Shown: positions 45,560-58,165, counted from the stretch's first letter. The stretch is 64,000 nucleotides of DNA from Molossus alvarezi (GCA_037176705.1 CM073885.1:87390001-87454000), one strand, 5' to 3'. Numbers and translations are program-made. The notes: a model not told the origin generated them from the sequence alone.

Positions 45560-45809
45560 TTTTTTTTTATCCTCACCCGAGGACATTTTTCCATATTTTG
45601 TTCAGGTAGAGTGGGAGGGAGAGAGAGAAACAGAGAGAGAGAGAGAGAAACATCGATGTGAAAGGGACACATCGAGTGGCTGCCACCCGCACAACCAACC
45701 AGGGCCGGGGACAAACTGCAACCGAGGTACATGCCCTTAGCGGGAACTGAACCCGGGTCTCTCTGGACCGCAGGCCGACGCTCTAACCGCTGAACCAAAC
45801 CGGCCAGGG
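45560..45809 (-). mobile_element. VES-type SINE, long subfamily
   Basis: Close relative of the copies at 10,218, 14,591 and 58,178. Read on the minus strand: GCCCTGGCCGGTTTGG head, box B-like GGTTCAGTTCC, TGTCCTCGGGTGAGGAT hairpin and A tail. Perfect target duplication CTGATCAGTAAT at 45548-45559 and 45810-45821. Confidence 0.96.
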
Positions 45810-46082
45810 CTGATCAGTAATGTTAATTGAGAAAAGGAGGAAGTCAGGGAAGGCGGGAGCATAAATCTCCCATCTCTACTATGAAGCACTTTATCTTTTG
45901 CTGTTTTAATGAACTCTTGCCCATGCTTCTAAGTTGATTTTTAAATATTTTCTAACCCACTAGCCTCCAATTTTCTTTTCTATATCTTATGGTTTTTAAC
46001 AATTCAACTCTGAGTAAGCAGAAAAGGGAGTGAGGTGGAGAAATGAGAGTTTGTCAAGAATGAGAACATGGAGACTTCTGGT

Positions 46083-46091
46083 CAAGATGGC
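46083..46091 (+). promoter_or_regulatory. YY1-like site at the 5' end of the older HAL1
   Basis: CAAGATGGC, at the same place in the element as in the intact copy (24233-24241). Confidence 0.6.
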
Positions 46092-47448
46092 AATGTAGGT
46101 AAATGCACTACTCGAATCCTCCCACATAAAAATCCCAAGTCTACTACAGAACCACCATCATGCAGAACCACCTGAAACATGGCTGAATGGTAATCCTACA
46201 ACTGGGGATTTTGAGAAGAAGCCACACTGAGACTGGTAGGAGGGGCAGAGAAGCAGAAGGGTTGGTCCCACACCCACATGTGGCAGATAAAATTAGGAAG
46301 GATATCTTAGCAATGGAGGTCCCCACTGAGAAGCAAGGGGTTCCAGATCCAAACCAGAACCCCAGCCTAGGGTTCCAGTGCTGAGATGAGAAGTCCAAAT
46401 AACTTCTGGCTGTAAAATCCAGTGCGTAAGGAGGCTGAGGGAGACCGAGGCTTCTGGAGTCCCAGGTGTTCCTCTTAAAGGGCCCATACATAGACTGACG
46501 CACTGGCTCTGGCAACAACTTGAAAGGAACCAGGGACATACAAGGAGGAACTGAAATATCTGTAATCAGGGTGAGAACTGGGGACAGCTTTCTGCCAGAC
46601 CAAACTGCTGGTAGAGGTCTTGTTCCTATTCTGAGACCACCAGCGACAGAACCGACAGGCAGGTACCATGTCTGAGTCTTCCTTAACCTGGCTCACACTT
46701 TGCCCCACCCTGGTAATTCCCTGAGACCCCATTCCACCTAACTTTCTGGCTCATCCAAGCCATTTCTAATGGCTTTTCCATATAATTGGCCTCTCTTGCC
46801 TCACATTTTGGACTTTCCTAAAATCTCTCAAACAGCATCTGGCCTCTGCAAAACCCATACGTCTTGGTAAGTGGTTCCAGGCCTGATACTAGCACAGCCT
46901 ACCTTGGTTATCAGCTTGACCTCTCCTGGGCTCTTCCAAGCCCAACACAAGTAGCAGTTATCTGCAGATCACTCTATAGTTTGTGCCAGGTGGCCCCAGG
47001 CAGGGTACAGGTGATGGCTTTCCTTGCACCTCCCAGGAGACCCCAGAGCCAGTGCACCTGGTGGATAGTTTCAGATCACACTGAATTACAACCTTACCAC
47101 CTCCACAAACAACACACTCAAGGGGCAGACTAGGTGAGCACCAAAGCCCCACTGAAGCAAATCCTGCTCTGTAGGGTTGACTCCTGCACAGCAACTTCTC
47201 CACTGTAGTTGCAGCCAGTCCTCGCAGCCAACCAGCCTGGGGGTCAATCTTTTCTAGTGACTCCAACAGCAATCAAGGTTCAACTACAACAGGACAGTGC
47301 ACACAGTCCACACAGGGGGTGCGCCTGGAGTGCCCAGCTCCGGTGACTGGGTATGCTGTGCCACTGGACCCTACAAGGCTACCCTACCATTTACAGGAGA
47401 CATAGCCGCTCTACTTACTACATAGAAACAAACAAGGAAGCAGCCAAA

Positions 47449-48410
47449 ATGCAAAGACAAAGTAACAAGTCCAAAATAAAAGAACAGAAGAAATCTCCAG
47501 AAAAAGAACCAAATAAAATGGAGGCAAGTAAACTATCAGATACAGAGTTCAAAACAATGGTTATAAAGATGCTCAGGAACTTTGTGAGAATGTAAACAGC
47601 ACAAAAAAGGACATAGAAACCATAAAAAAAACCAGTCTGGAATGAAGGATACACTAACTGAAATGAAGAATAATATACAGGGAATCAACAGTAGAGTCAA
47701 TGACTCTGAGAATCAAATCAGTGATTTGGAATATAAGAAAGCAAAAAACATCCATTAAGAACAGCAATAAGAAATAAGAATTCCCACCCCCCCACCCCCC
47801 ACCACACCCCCCAAAAAATGAAGACTGTGTAAGGAGCCTCTGGGACAATTTCAAGAATGCCAACATTCTTATCATGAAGGTGCTGGAAGAAGAGAGAGCA
47901 CAAGAAATTGAAAACGTATTTGAAAAAATAATGACAGAAAATTTTCCTAACCTTGAAAAATGAAATAGACATACAAGTCCAGAAAGTACAGAGAGTCCCA
48001 AACAAGAAGAACCCAAAGAGGCTCGCACCAAGACACATTATAATTACAATGCAAAAGGTTAAAGACAAAGACAGAATCTTAAAAGCAGCAATCGAAAAGC
48101 AGTTAGTTACCTACAAGGGACCTCCCATAAAACTATGAGCTGATTTCTCAACAGAAACTTTGCAGGTGAGAAGGAATTGCCAAGACATATTCAAAGTGAT
48201 GAAAAGCAAGGACTTACAACCAAGTTTACTCTACCTAGAAAAGCTATCATTTAGGACTGAATGACTATAAAGAGCTTCCCAAACCAAAAAATAAAAAAAC
48301 TAAATGAATTCATCACTACCAAATCAGTATTATATGAAATGTGAAAGGGTCTTCTTGAAGAAGGAGGAGGAGAAGAAATGATAAAAATACGAACAGTAAA
48401 ATGGCAATAA
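47449..48410 (+). pseudogene. HAL1 ORF1 pseudogene
   Basis: The equivalent start (MQRQSNKSKIKEQKK) is present, but a frameshift leads to a stop at 47593-47595, within the coiled-coil region. A C-rich tract (47785-47815) has replaced the short A-rich stretch found in the intact copy. An in-frame TGA follows PPIKL at 48136-48138, and another TGA occurs near 48259. The RRM and C-terminal phrases are still readable in pieces (NEIDIQVQKVQRVPNKKNPK, AIEKQLVTYKGPPIKL). It is inactive and only useful for dating and comparison. Confidence 0.88.
47785..47815. repeat. C-rich tract
   Basis: Runs of six to seven C broken by single A, grown inside the dead ORF1. The complementary G runs could form a quadruplex. 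Confidence 0.85.
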
Positions 48411-48731
48411 ATACATTTCTATTAACAATTCAATCTAAAAATAAAAATAAATGAGCAAGCAGAACAGAAATAGACTCAGAGAACATTTTGATGGTTGCCA
48501 GATGGGAGGGCCATTGGGGGGTGTATTAAAAGATGAAGGGATTAAGGAGTACAAATTGATACATACAGAATACTCATGGGGATATAAAGTATAGCACAGG
48601 GAATAATACTAATAACTATGTATGGTGTCAGATGGGTGTGAGATTTATCAGGATGATCAGTTAGTAAGATATGTAATGTCTAATCAATTGGGTGTACACC
48701 CGAAACTAACATAATAATGCATGACAACTTT

Positions 48732-48766
48732 ATTTGTTTATGCTTCTGGGCAAGACAGTTTTGCAG
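48732..48766. repeat. 35-bp direct repeat, copy 1
   Basis: ATTTGTTTATGCTTCTGGGC followed by AAGACAGTTTTGCAG. It interrupts the L1-like tail of the older HAL1 between 'gacaact' and 'gtaactgagaaataaaa'. A second copy, with one mismatch, lies at 49319-49353. Confidence 0.9.
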
Positions 48767-49318
48767 TAACTGAGAAATAAAAAATAATTTAAGAAAAACA
48801 GATATACAAGAAGTAAAATAAAAAATAAAAATAAAACAAAGGATCATAACATGGATGCAGCCCAGTGCCTAGGACAGCCAACCAGAGATATTCAGTTCTC
48901 AGGAAACAACTATTAGAATGTCCGATGGGTCTCCAGAGCTGCTACTAAAGTAAGTGGCATGCCAGTTGTGTTGAGAATGCCAGCCCAATGTGCACAATGG
49001 TGCCAGTGCTAAGACTTCTTCTCAGCCATCCTTATATCCCAGTGCAGCTGGAAATACATCCACATTAATCGTGGTAACCTGGAAAGTTCTCAATCTCTTC
49101 AACCTTCGGTGCCTGACTAATACATTTCCTCCCGAGTAGTCTGTCTCAACGCGAGCAAACAAAATATATTCCAGCAAATGCATAAAGGTTCCTAGAGTAG
49201 AACGCAGATACCATGTACTTCAGCCATGTACAAAACGTGCCCCGTGAAAGGGAGGGTAAGTGGGAGTTTTGCCTGGACTCTTTCTCCAACATCAATCCAA
49301 GTAGTTCTACTTGGGTTC

Positions 49319-49353
49319 ATTTGTTTATGCTTCTGGGCAAGACAATTTTGCAG
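49319..49353. repeat. 35-bp direct repeat, copy 2 (probable source)
   Basis: Matches 48732-48766 at 34 of 35 positions, same orientation, about 590 bases away. Its surroundings are non-repeat sequence, so it is the likelier original. Confidence 0.9.
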
Positions 49354-50358
49354 AAAGTTTCCTTAGTTTCAAAATGATAATTAAAAATAAAAACGGAAAA
49401 CCACCAACTGGCCAAACTTTTTCTTTATATAGAAAATTTATTTCCTCTAAAACATATTCCAGGACATATTTAAAATGAAAACAAATCTTAGTCTATATAA
49501 TAGAAATGTATGTCGTCTTTTGTTTTTGTTGGTTTGTTTTTGTGTTTTTGCCTGTTTGGGTACTTGATAAGAGAAAATAATATTTAAGAATTAAAATCTA
49601 GCCGTACTGGCCCACAGGAAAGGGGTGTGCCAGTAGAAGGAACCCACACATCCAGGCAAAGATTCCCAGAGGAGCTCAAGGACAAACAGAGCCACATCTA
49701 GAGGCTCCCAAACTGAGTCTATTATCTTCCTTCATTCAATGAGAAACCAAATGAGGAACATGATGCACTGAGGGTCCCAAAAAAAAGCATAAAGTTTGCA
49801 GAAGGAGCTGGACTTCATCGCTCTCTGCAATGGGCAGCCTTTGCTTTACTGGTAAGTGCAGCACTTCTTCAGATGGATGTTTTGAACTACCCCAGAATAT
49901 AAATTCATTTAAAAGAGACCATATGTATAAGTATGCTGACGGAATGAATAAGAAAACGCGATATCCTTGCATATTATATATCACTGGCAAGTAGTGTGAA
50001 ATACGGGCTTTGTTTTCTGAAACGCATCCTTTCTGGATGATTTAAGGAGGTTGGACTGGAGAAAGGTTGTGGGGTGGCATCTCCATTGATGTGGCCCTAC
50101 TTCAAGTCTCAGGAGTAGCAAGAGCTGGGAAGGCTTTGGCCACCTGGCTGCCTGTCAGCAGGGGCTGCCTCTTGGAGGAGTCAGGCACAGTTAAGGGAGA
50201 TGACGGCAACATTATTCTGTAACACCTTCTGAGAGCTGTTACAAAATGGCAATATTGTTGTTAGTTCACTTTCCTTAACCAGACTGACAGAATTACAGGT
50301 TGACATTATTGTGAAATTTTATGATGTATCATGTTAACTGTGCCAGTTTGATTAGCCT

Positions 50359-50368
50359 TGATTGACAG
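50359..50368 (+). promoter_or_regulatory. PBX-MEIS/TGIF-like motif TGATTGACAG
   Basis: An exact match to the known composite PBX-MEIS site in a repeat-free stretch. A 10-mer is expected about 0.1 times in both strands of a window this size. Binding is not shown. Confidence 0.35.
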
Positions 50369-52404
50369 CCCGTACCTGCACAGAAAGTGAAATATCTCAA
50401 AAGTATAAAACCAGCAGACCTTGCCTGACTTTCACAATAAACACCATCTCTGGCTAATTTAATTTTTACTAACTAGAAATTTCATCCTAACCTCGTGCAA
50501 TTAATATTTCATTTCTTTCATCCTCATCTTGAGGCGGAAGCTGGAGGAAAATAAAGCCAGGCCACAGCTATAAAATCACTACTCGCTTTCTGAGGCTTTG
50601 CATGCATTAGGAACAGGCTGCTTGCCCGACGTGGCCCGGCCCTGCACTGCCATCAGAGGAGACAGATGCACCTCGGACCTGGCATCTCTACGGAAAACCC
50701 AGGCTGAGATATGAGGCCTTTAAAAGCACAATATAGAAAGCCAGACAGCACCCATCTGCATTATCACCATACCTTTAAAATGCCTCTCTCTCACCGCATC
50801 CTCATCTGTTACAGAAACAGAGGTTGATACGCTTTTAAACCCTGGAACTAGAAGCTAGACTGCCTAGTACATTAAACAGAGGGGTCGTACTTCCCCCTCT
50901 GGCTCTGTAGGGCGGATTGGAACTGCACTTCAGTCTGGAACGAGACTAGTAGTTTCTATTCACCTTGAAGATTAAAGCCATTCATATTGCAGAGTCGGAA
51001 TATACCGGGAGGTGCAATTAGACACCACTTGGAGATTCCACTTGCCACCCGACTTGTAAACACAGTCATAGAAAGTGGGACTGGATCCAAACAGTCCCTT
51101 CCAATCACGAATCTGCTTTCCTTCACTCTTTGTATCTTTGGAAATCCGCAGCAATTATGCTGCCAGTTTAAAATTACTCCATCACAAAGGGATTATTCAG
51201 ATGTTTCTCAGTTCTGTTTGTTGCGTGGAGTGGAAACATTAGGTTCCCACAAAATGAGTCACTGAGTTCTGTGGCAAACCACATTCGGAGGCCAAAGCAC
51301 CCAGCTGTGGAAGAAAGCAAACCGCCCATAAAAAACTTCTTTTTCTTCTTAGTGTGGATGGTACATCAAGAAGGTTTTTGTTATTATTATTATTTCCTGG
51401 ATGAACAACCAGTTGATTATCCAATTTGCAGGAAGGAAATGCAGCTGCTGAGCTGCACCGGGGCCCGTTTTGTTAACACACCCACACAACTGCCGCTAGC
51501 ACTGAGCACGCGGCCACTTATTCATACATACGTTTGAACTTGATAAATCTGTTATTAATCCCATAAAGTGTACATTCACACAGAAGAAAAACAAGCTTAG
51601 CACCGCTTTCTTAAAAAGTCTATGTACTTCAGGCTGGTCTCTCCCTAGCGCTGCTGTCTTTCCTGGGGGTACGAAACCCTGCTTTGGATGTCTCCTCTCC
51701 ATTTCCATTCTAGAACCAGACAAGTAAATAGAATCCCGGAATGGAAAACATGCTCGTACCTCCAGCGTCTGTTTTCTACAGGGTTGGCTTACATTGATCC
51801 CCTGACTGTGAATATTACATAGACCTCAGGCTAATAGTGGACAGTCTTGGCAGGTAAATGAACACAGACCATTTTTAAAGCTGGGAGAGAGAGATATATC
51901 CAAGGTTTTTAGAATGAAATATCTATACATTTACTGACTCTGTCCTATTCCTGATGGGATTGGCATGAAACCTGCAGCTCCCAGAAGGCCGTGGGAGCAG
52001 CTCCACCTCCTCATCCCTTACGAGGATGGCCAGTCATACATAAAGCTACATCCACTGGGAAACTCAAGTCGGTGGTGGGCAGGCCCATTAGACAGTATCT
52101 CTGGGTAGGAGCAGTATTTCTATGGGAATTAAGATCAGGCTTAAAAGGACCACAGCCCAGGTCAGGAGGGAGTGTACAGCGACAGGGAGCTGGTGAGGGC
52201 AGGTTACCACAGTCCCCGTGCTGGGTTCCCTGGAAGGGCAGGGTGTGTTGGTGTTAGGGTGTCAGGGCTGGAGCAGACACCAAATTTTATACATATGTAC
52301 ATATGCAAACCACACACAGACATATACAAATTGGCACATGTGTACACCCGACAAGAACGCGCGTGCACACAGCACAGTACACGACAGTACCGCTGTGATC
52401 GAGA

Positions 52405-52615
52405 GGAGAGCCTCTGAAGTTAGGCACCTGCATTCCATCTTGGCTCCAAGGCTTACTAGGCACATGCTTTGGGCAAATAATCTAACTGCTGTAGCACCCC
52501 ATTTCGTCATCTGCAAAGGGGGATGAAGAAACAGATTACACGATTAAGTGCAATAGTCCATGTGAACCACTTACCACCATACCTGGCTCGTCTCCAGCAT
52601 AAGAAATCATTATGT
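52405..52615 (+). mobile_element. MIR SINE
   Basis: 'gccaaggcttactaggcacatgctttgggcaaataatctaact' type core, then 'catttcgtcatctgcaaaggggg' and 'ttaccaccatacctggctcg' in MIR order. Confidence 0.75.
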
Positions 52616-52689
52616 CTCGTTATTTCTCTCCTTCAATTACTGGAAAACACATGGCTATGCTCTATCAATGGAACCCTCACTTCCTAAAA

Positions 52690-52770
52690 TCATTCTTTTA
52701 TTTCAGCTGTTCACTGAACAAACACTGACTGACTACCTTCCACGAGCCAGGATCTGTGCTAGGAGGCATT
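52690..52770 (-). mobile_element. L2/MIR 3' end fragment
   Basis: 'cactgaacaaacactgactgactaccttccacgagccaggatctgtgctaggagg' is the complement of the L2-type 3' terminus. Confidence 0.5.
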
Positions 52771-54850
52771 TCATGGTTGAACACCCCCAGGTTGGTTTGT
52801 TCTAGACTCAGGTTCCATAATGACCTAAAATGTGTAAACCGGATTTTCGAAGTAGTGTTGCCATATTAGTAATTTCTATATAACCAACTTCGAACAATCG
52901 AATCAATCCTAGGAAACATGCATAACCTGGATGAGAGGAGAACAAAGGGCTTTGTGCACACTCTTAGATGTAAATTTCTTGGAAAAACACTCCAGAAAAG
53001 GCTATCCTTGGTTAACAAGCGTTTCGAGTGCAGAGAGGCTGTGTCACAAGCGTAGGAGGCCCGCGGCAGATGAGAAGGCACTGCTGGGTGCTGAGCCGGA
53101 GCTCAGACCACAGGGGGTCAGGAAGAGCAGGCAGGCGGGCTCCCCCACATCCATTGGCGCCAAGCCGCGTGGCTCTCTCACCCCTCGAACCCAGTCTGGG
53201 CTACCTCACACCAGAGGGTCTGCAAGGAACAAGCGCAAGTGATTATAAAGTCACTCGTGTGTAATAAGTAACCAATACAGGGTAGATCCCGCTACTGTCA
53301 GAGATGGCTGGTCCCTTCGCAACACTTTGATATGCCCTAAAGAAGAAAAGAACCGCCTACACAGAATTACTGGAAAGCACAATAAAACAATACATTCGCG
53401 AGTTCAAAGTAATACAACAAAATATGCCAATTTGGTGGAACATACTTGCCCTGAGTTCAAGGAACCTTGTGCTCTAGTCCGTTTCTCCATTAACTAGTTC
53501 TTCCACTATGCACTAGTCTTTAATCCCTTATTGCTTCCTTTCTCATCTGGAAAGTGAATTCCTTTTACCTCTAAATTCTACACACTTCTCCAAGTTTACA
53601 GGAGGCCAGATGAAGGGTGTACTAGTGATTCCCGGCCTGATGCATGGTAGTCCTGGACCTGTACCAAGCAAGGGGGAGAGGTTCAGGTGGAGGGAGCTGG
53701 GGGAGTAGACACGGTGACAATGAAGTCAGTTAAGCTGGAAGGAATGGGGTAAGTAAGCCAAGAGGGAATGGGGTAAATTCTCGTGGAAGAAACAGTGTAG
53801 GCAAATGAGACAGTGCGGGGTAGATAAAAGCAGACACGTGTATGTAGTCAGCCAGCCAGTCTGTCCATCTCTATGCATCCTGTTAGTCTCTTTCTTCCTG
53901 CCTGGTTGCTCCAACCCCCACCTTCCCAGGGCCTCCATGCCTCACCTCCTCTCACTGTGGGATTTGTAATCACAGAAAAGTCTGTGGACTAATCCCTGGG
54001 AATTCCAGCGCGGTTTGCAGCTGCTCAAAATTGCTCCATTAAAGAATTCTTAGTGCAATCTACATTGTAAAACTTCATATTTAACAACAAAATGAGCTTG
54101 CGGCGAAATGCCCATACAATGGAAAGCAAAGAGAGCTTGACAGCTTTTCCAAGAGATAGGGTTCTTCCAAAAGCATTTTCACATCGATATTTTTCCTCCC
54201 ACAGACAATTCCAAAACTGCAAAGTTCATTTCTTTTAACCTTTATTTATAGACCAGCTATTTTTAAAATTAAAATTGCATTTCCAGGCTTTTGTTATCTG
54301 AAGATAAATATCCTATCTGCAAATTAGATTTCCCCCTCTAGCATCGCTAACTGTGTGTCTTCTGGATGACTCCAAGGATAACCACCCTTCTCGGCAGAGG
54401 AAGTAGCTCAACTCCCATTTTGGAGCTGATTTGAAAGAAATCGCGGCTGCTTTTTACTCTGGAGAAATATCCTGTTTCCACTGCATCCGAGGGATATTCC
54501 TTTGTTTCTTTTTCTATCTTCTTCACAGGGGGAAAGTGGTGAACTTAGAAACCTCCTTCTCAAAATAAGTCAATCCTCTGAATGTAGAGGAGAAGGCTCT
54601 AAGGAGGTAGTGAACTTAGAACCCACCTAACAGAAACGTAAGAACAAAGCCACATTCAGATGCAGTGCCAGGAAAGGCCCACATGACTATACAGTCACCA
54701 GTCGTAACAGCAGGAGACAACAATAGGCAGAGTCAGTCATTCATGACCATTTTCTGTGGTCCCACGAGAGTCAACTGCCTCAGCTGAAGAATCTAGTAAT
54801 TGAAGGTCCCTTTACTATCAGGCATTTGGAGCACCAACACAATACTTGTA
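52771..54850. other. No recognisable feature
   Basis: About 2.1 kb, with a GC-richer patch at 53020-53240 holding overlapping open frames up to 103 codons that I do not recognise. There is no exon or repeat that I can support. Confidence 0.4.
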
Positions 54851-54854
54851 CCAC

Positions 54855-54975
54855 ACTGCTATGACCTGCTTACTTGTCTGTCTCACAGACTTTTAAAAAA
54901 CAACTATCATTGCTTCTCTATCCACTAAACCTAGCAGATAGTTTCGTTGAATGAATGAATAAAAGCATTGTCCAC
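54855..54975 (+). mobile_element. L2 LINE 3' end
   Basis: 'cttgtctgtctcacagacttt', then 'aacctagcagatagtttcgttgaatgaatgaataaaag' resembles the L2 3' terminus. Confidence 0.55.
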
Positions 54976-55194
54976 ACATAGGTATATAACTTTACAGAAG
55001 GGATTTATTTAAACCAAAGAAATCTTACAAAGTATAAGATATAATTACACATAATTCGACTGAGGAAACACACTGGCAAGACTATTTATCTAGACAGATC
55101 TGCAGAAGTAGTAAAAAGAGCTCTGGAGTTAGGAGGCTGGGGATGAGCCCTTGTGAAACCATTTATCTGGCTACATGATCTTTGGAGTTCAACT

Positions 55195-55720
55195 CAGTGA
55201 CTGTTTGGGGCATATGCTAGACACTAAAAGCACAACAGGGGGAAAGAGTAATAGTTCCTGCCTTTAAGTATGTCACCAGCCTGGGAAGTGAAGAAAAACT
55301 AATGAGGACACCCATAAAACAGCATAATAGGTGCCATGACAGAGTTGTAAACAGAATGGGATGGGGTACGGGGTACCCTCTGAGCTCGCAGGAGGATGTA
55401 CCCAGTTCAGTCTTAACTAGTGAGGAACAAGGGGAGAGTGGGACACAGAGAGATTTAAATCCTACTCTAAAAAGGTGAAATAGATTTAGACATTTAAACA
55501 GTAAGGAAGGAGCGGAGGTGGAGAGCAACTGAGGTGAGAGATACCAAAAGCACGGACACCTGAAGACAGGGGAGGTCAGCTCACAGGGGGCAAGGCGCTG
55601 CAAGGCAAGGCTGTGCCGGCTGTGGGGAAGACGAGTAGCAGCAAAAGGCAGAATCTTGATCAGGAAGGGTCTTGTCCACTATGGCAAGGATGAGCAAGAC
55701 TTTCCTCGTGTCTCCTCGTT
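55195..55720 (-). mobile_element. L2 LINE
   Basis: Long colinear match to reversed L2: 'ggcatatgctagacac', 'gttcctgcctttaag', 'cataataggtgccatgacagag', 'ccaaaagcacggacacctgaagac', 'aatcttgatcaggaagggtcttgtccactatggcaaggatgagcaagactttc'. No reading frame survives. Confidence 0.75.
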
Positions 55721-56659
55721 TTCACTGCATTTCATATACTATTCAATAGCAATGCCTTGAAGATTCCTACAAAAAGGGTTCTATTCCCAAAGAAGAACAG
55801 ATGCACAATATGTACAATATTCATTGCCCGTTCCTTCTTCTTTTTTTAAGGCAATCCTAAGAGGCTCAGTTCAAAGAACGCGGGATGTATTCTGAGGATT
55901 GGATGTTGTGTATTATCTGATGCCAAATCCTGAACAGGTTGTTCTAACTGCTGCATAAAACTTTAAAAATGATCCCGAATCTGCGAGGAAGAGAGAAGAG
56001 GGCATAGTCTGCTATAATGGGACAGGAACGAGGAAGAAGGAAACCTGTTCAAGCACTTCCCACTAGACCACGCTTGAGATGGGGCAAGGGTATCAACATT
56101 CCTGTTCCACTGGGGTGACTCTGGCTCCATCTGCTATTCCGCAGGTGAGTCAGCAAGTTTGGATGATGCCCATGAATCAGAATGAGCAAATATTTTATTC
56201 AATAATTAAGGGACATGTTATAATCTATCTCGGTCATCTTACATAAATTATTCCTTAATTCGGAAAGCAAATAATGGCCACTAATGTTCCCATTTAATTA
56301 ATAACTTGAAAGATCGTTTTCCCATGCATGTGTAAAGCAGTGTGGAATCACGGAGGGAGTCGACCGCTCTGACCGTGGCAGCCCGAACTGCCAGGCATTG
56401 GTTTTTATTCCTCAGGCCATTTGAGCTCAGCCTCTGAAAATCAGAATCTTAGGTTGCTCCGAGTGCCAAACGGATATTTTACATAAAGTGTGTTTTGCTT
56501 TTCCATATGACCATGCTAGGAACAGAAATTGGTGTTCCGTCAGCCTTTTAACTAATCTTGGAGAAGAAATGGGCATGAAACCCACTGAGGAATTCATACG
56601 TTTCCCATCCTGGGTCTCTCTGAAGTACACCTGCTGGGTGGTTACCGCGAGGGCTCGAC
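55721..56659. other. No recognisable feature
   Basis: Unassigned, moderately AT-rich sequence. Confidence 0.45.
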
Positions 56660-56835
56660 AGACCAGACCTCTGTCAGCTACCCGCCTGCGGGCGGGTCAT
56701 TTCCCCTCTCATAGCCCTGGCTTCCTCGAAATGAGAGCTCACACCTACTCCAGATGCACACTGAGAAGATCGAATGATAGACAGACATGAAACATGTGGA
56801 GGAGTGGCAGGTACATGGGAAGTGCTCATAGATGT
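56660..56835 (+). mobile_element. MIR SINE, very diverged
   Basis: 'ggtcatttcccctctcatagccctggcttcctcgaaatgagagctcacacctactcc' and 'aggtacatgggaagtgctcatagatg' keep MIR order but match poorly. Confidence 0.4.
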
Positions 56836-58165
56836 CATATGTTGTTCCGTGAGAATGTTTTCTTGTTTTTCTTTAAGAAATAGCTCCTTTATCATAATAC
56901 TTAAAGGAAAATTTCATTTTAAGATACCAGGAATGATCTTCTGCCAGTGATTTGATCGTTGTCCTAATAATAAGCTCGTAGGTAATATTGAGCATCAGTA
57001 GCTCCAAATGAAGGGTCTATATACAGAGGCTGTTCGTTTCCATTAGTTTCATAATTATAATTGACTCACATCTAGAGGTTCCTGCCCATACAGGCATACA
57101 CTATCCAATCTGCCTAACATATTTCTGGGATTGCTTCTACATACAAATCCTTCAGAATTCTGGAATTCACAGAAATTAGATAGAATTTAAACATCTCTAA
57201 AGAAATTAAAAACTGTCCTATGAATAAATGTCTTTTAAGTAACTCAAAATATCATTGAAAAGTACAGCAAAGCAGGAGGGCCCATGAGGTATCCTGGGGG
57301 CAGTGTAAGTACCTGTGCACCTCATAGATGTTTTTTTCTAATATTTGTTGGTTGCACTTTGGGATCAGAGCAACATGTATGAGACATTTTATTTTTAATA
57401 TCACATTTTATTAAAACATATAAAGACATTTACAAAGTGCAAACACTACAGCAAGATAAAATAAATGAACAAAAAACAATAACTACGAAGAAAGAAGAAC
57501 AGGAATGAAGAATTGAGAGGAAGGTAAGAGGAGTGAAAAAGCAAAGTGCATGTCTTGAAGGTCATGACTCTGACCTTCGCACGGTTCACAGGATCCAGAC
57601 ATACAGACCCTCTGTTGCTTAAGAGAAACAATTATTCCTTTACAGGACCAGCGAGAAACTTTTCCATAGGTCCTTAGAGAAAGGCCATCTCATGGATGAC
57701 AACCATACTTTCTTGCAGTCAGCCCCACGGTTAGTATTGGTTTTTTTTTTTACTATTTTGTCGTTGCCTCTTAATACTGAGCCTGATGCCACAACACAGT
57801 TCAACCCAAGAAATTCTCTAGTGGACCAGTGATACAGTCTAGAATGAGGCTTCTGTTAGATCGTGGAGAGTCATCTCTAGAGGAATAGCTGATGATAAGT
57901 ATATCTACCTTGCTAAATGTAAGAACATGTGGTCAGGTGATTCTATATCTCTGAGAACTTCTGAAATAGACTGGTGTGTTTGTGTTTGTGTGTGTGTGCA
58001 CATACATGCCTTCCTTTTTAGAAACAAAAATTGATAGTGGTAGAGAACACTTCAGTAAGTTAGAATGAATCTCAATGATGCTAAATAAAGAAGGACAACC
58101 CAAGTTCTCTGCATGTTAATGATGTCTGTATCCAAGAAATTCTACTTTAATTCATGTACCTATAT
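56836..58165. other. No gene recognised; short (TG)n near 57970
   Basis: Includes a T run at 57740-57751 and TG units at 57970-57998. AT-rich remainder is unassigned. Confidence 0.4.

Larger units (their letters stand above)
46073..48842 (+). mobile_element. Older HAL1-type element with broken ORF1
   Basis: Starts GACTTCTGGTCAAGATGGCAA, like the intact HAL1, and is colinear with its 5' UTR for about 790 bases. It then has about 520 further bases before ORF1 that the intact copy lacks. After the ruined ORF1 comes an L1MA-like 3' UTR ('gggattaaggagtacaaattg', 'aactatgtatggtgtcagatggg', 'ggtgtacacccgaaactaac') and an A-rich tail. No ORF2 is present. A diverged target duplication is plausible: ATGAGAACATGGA (46060-46072) against ATCATAACATGGA (48843-48855). 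Confidence 0.82.
48856..52400. other. No gene; SINE-free sequence with candidate conserved parts
   Basis: No assignable repeat except the second copy of the 35-bp repeat, a short (TTA)n-like patch near 51383 and CA/TA-rich words near 52290-52350. 50240-51210 looks like unique, possibly conserved non-coding DNA. Open frames are under 105 codons and unrecognised. Confidence 0.4.

Noticed and set aside
46867..47400. Confirmed intron in the older HAL1 5' UTR
   Set aside because: A GTAAGT donor and CAG acceptor-like site exist, but the intact copy's junction retains AAGTAA, so precise splicing at these sites is not demonstrated; kept only as a finding.
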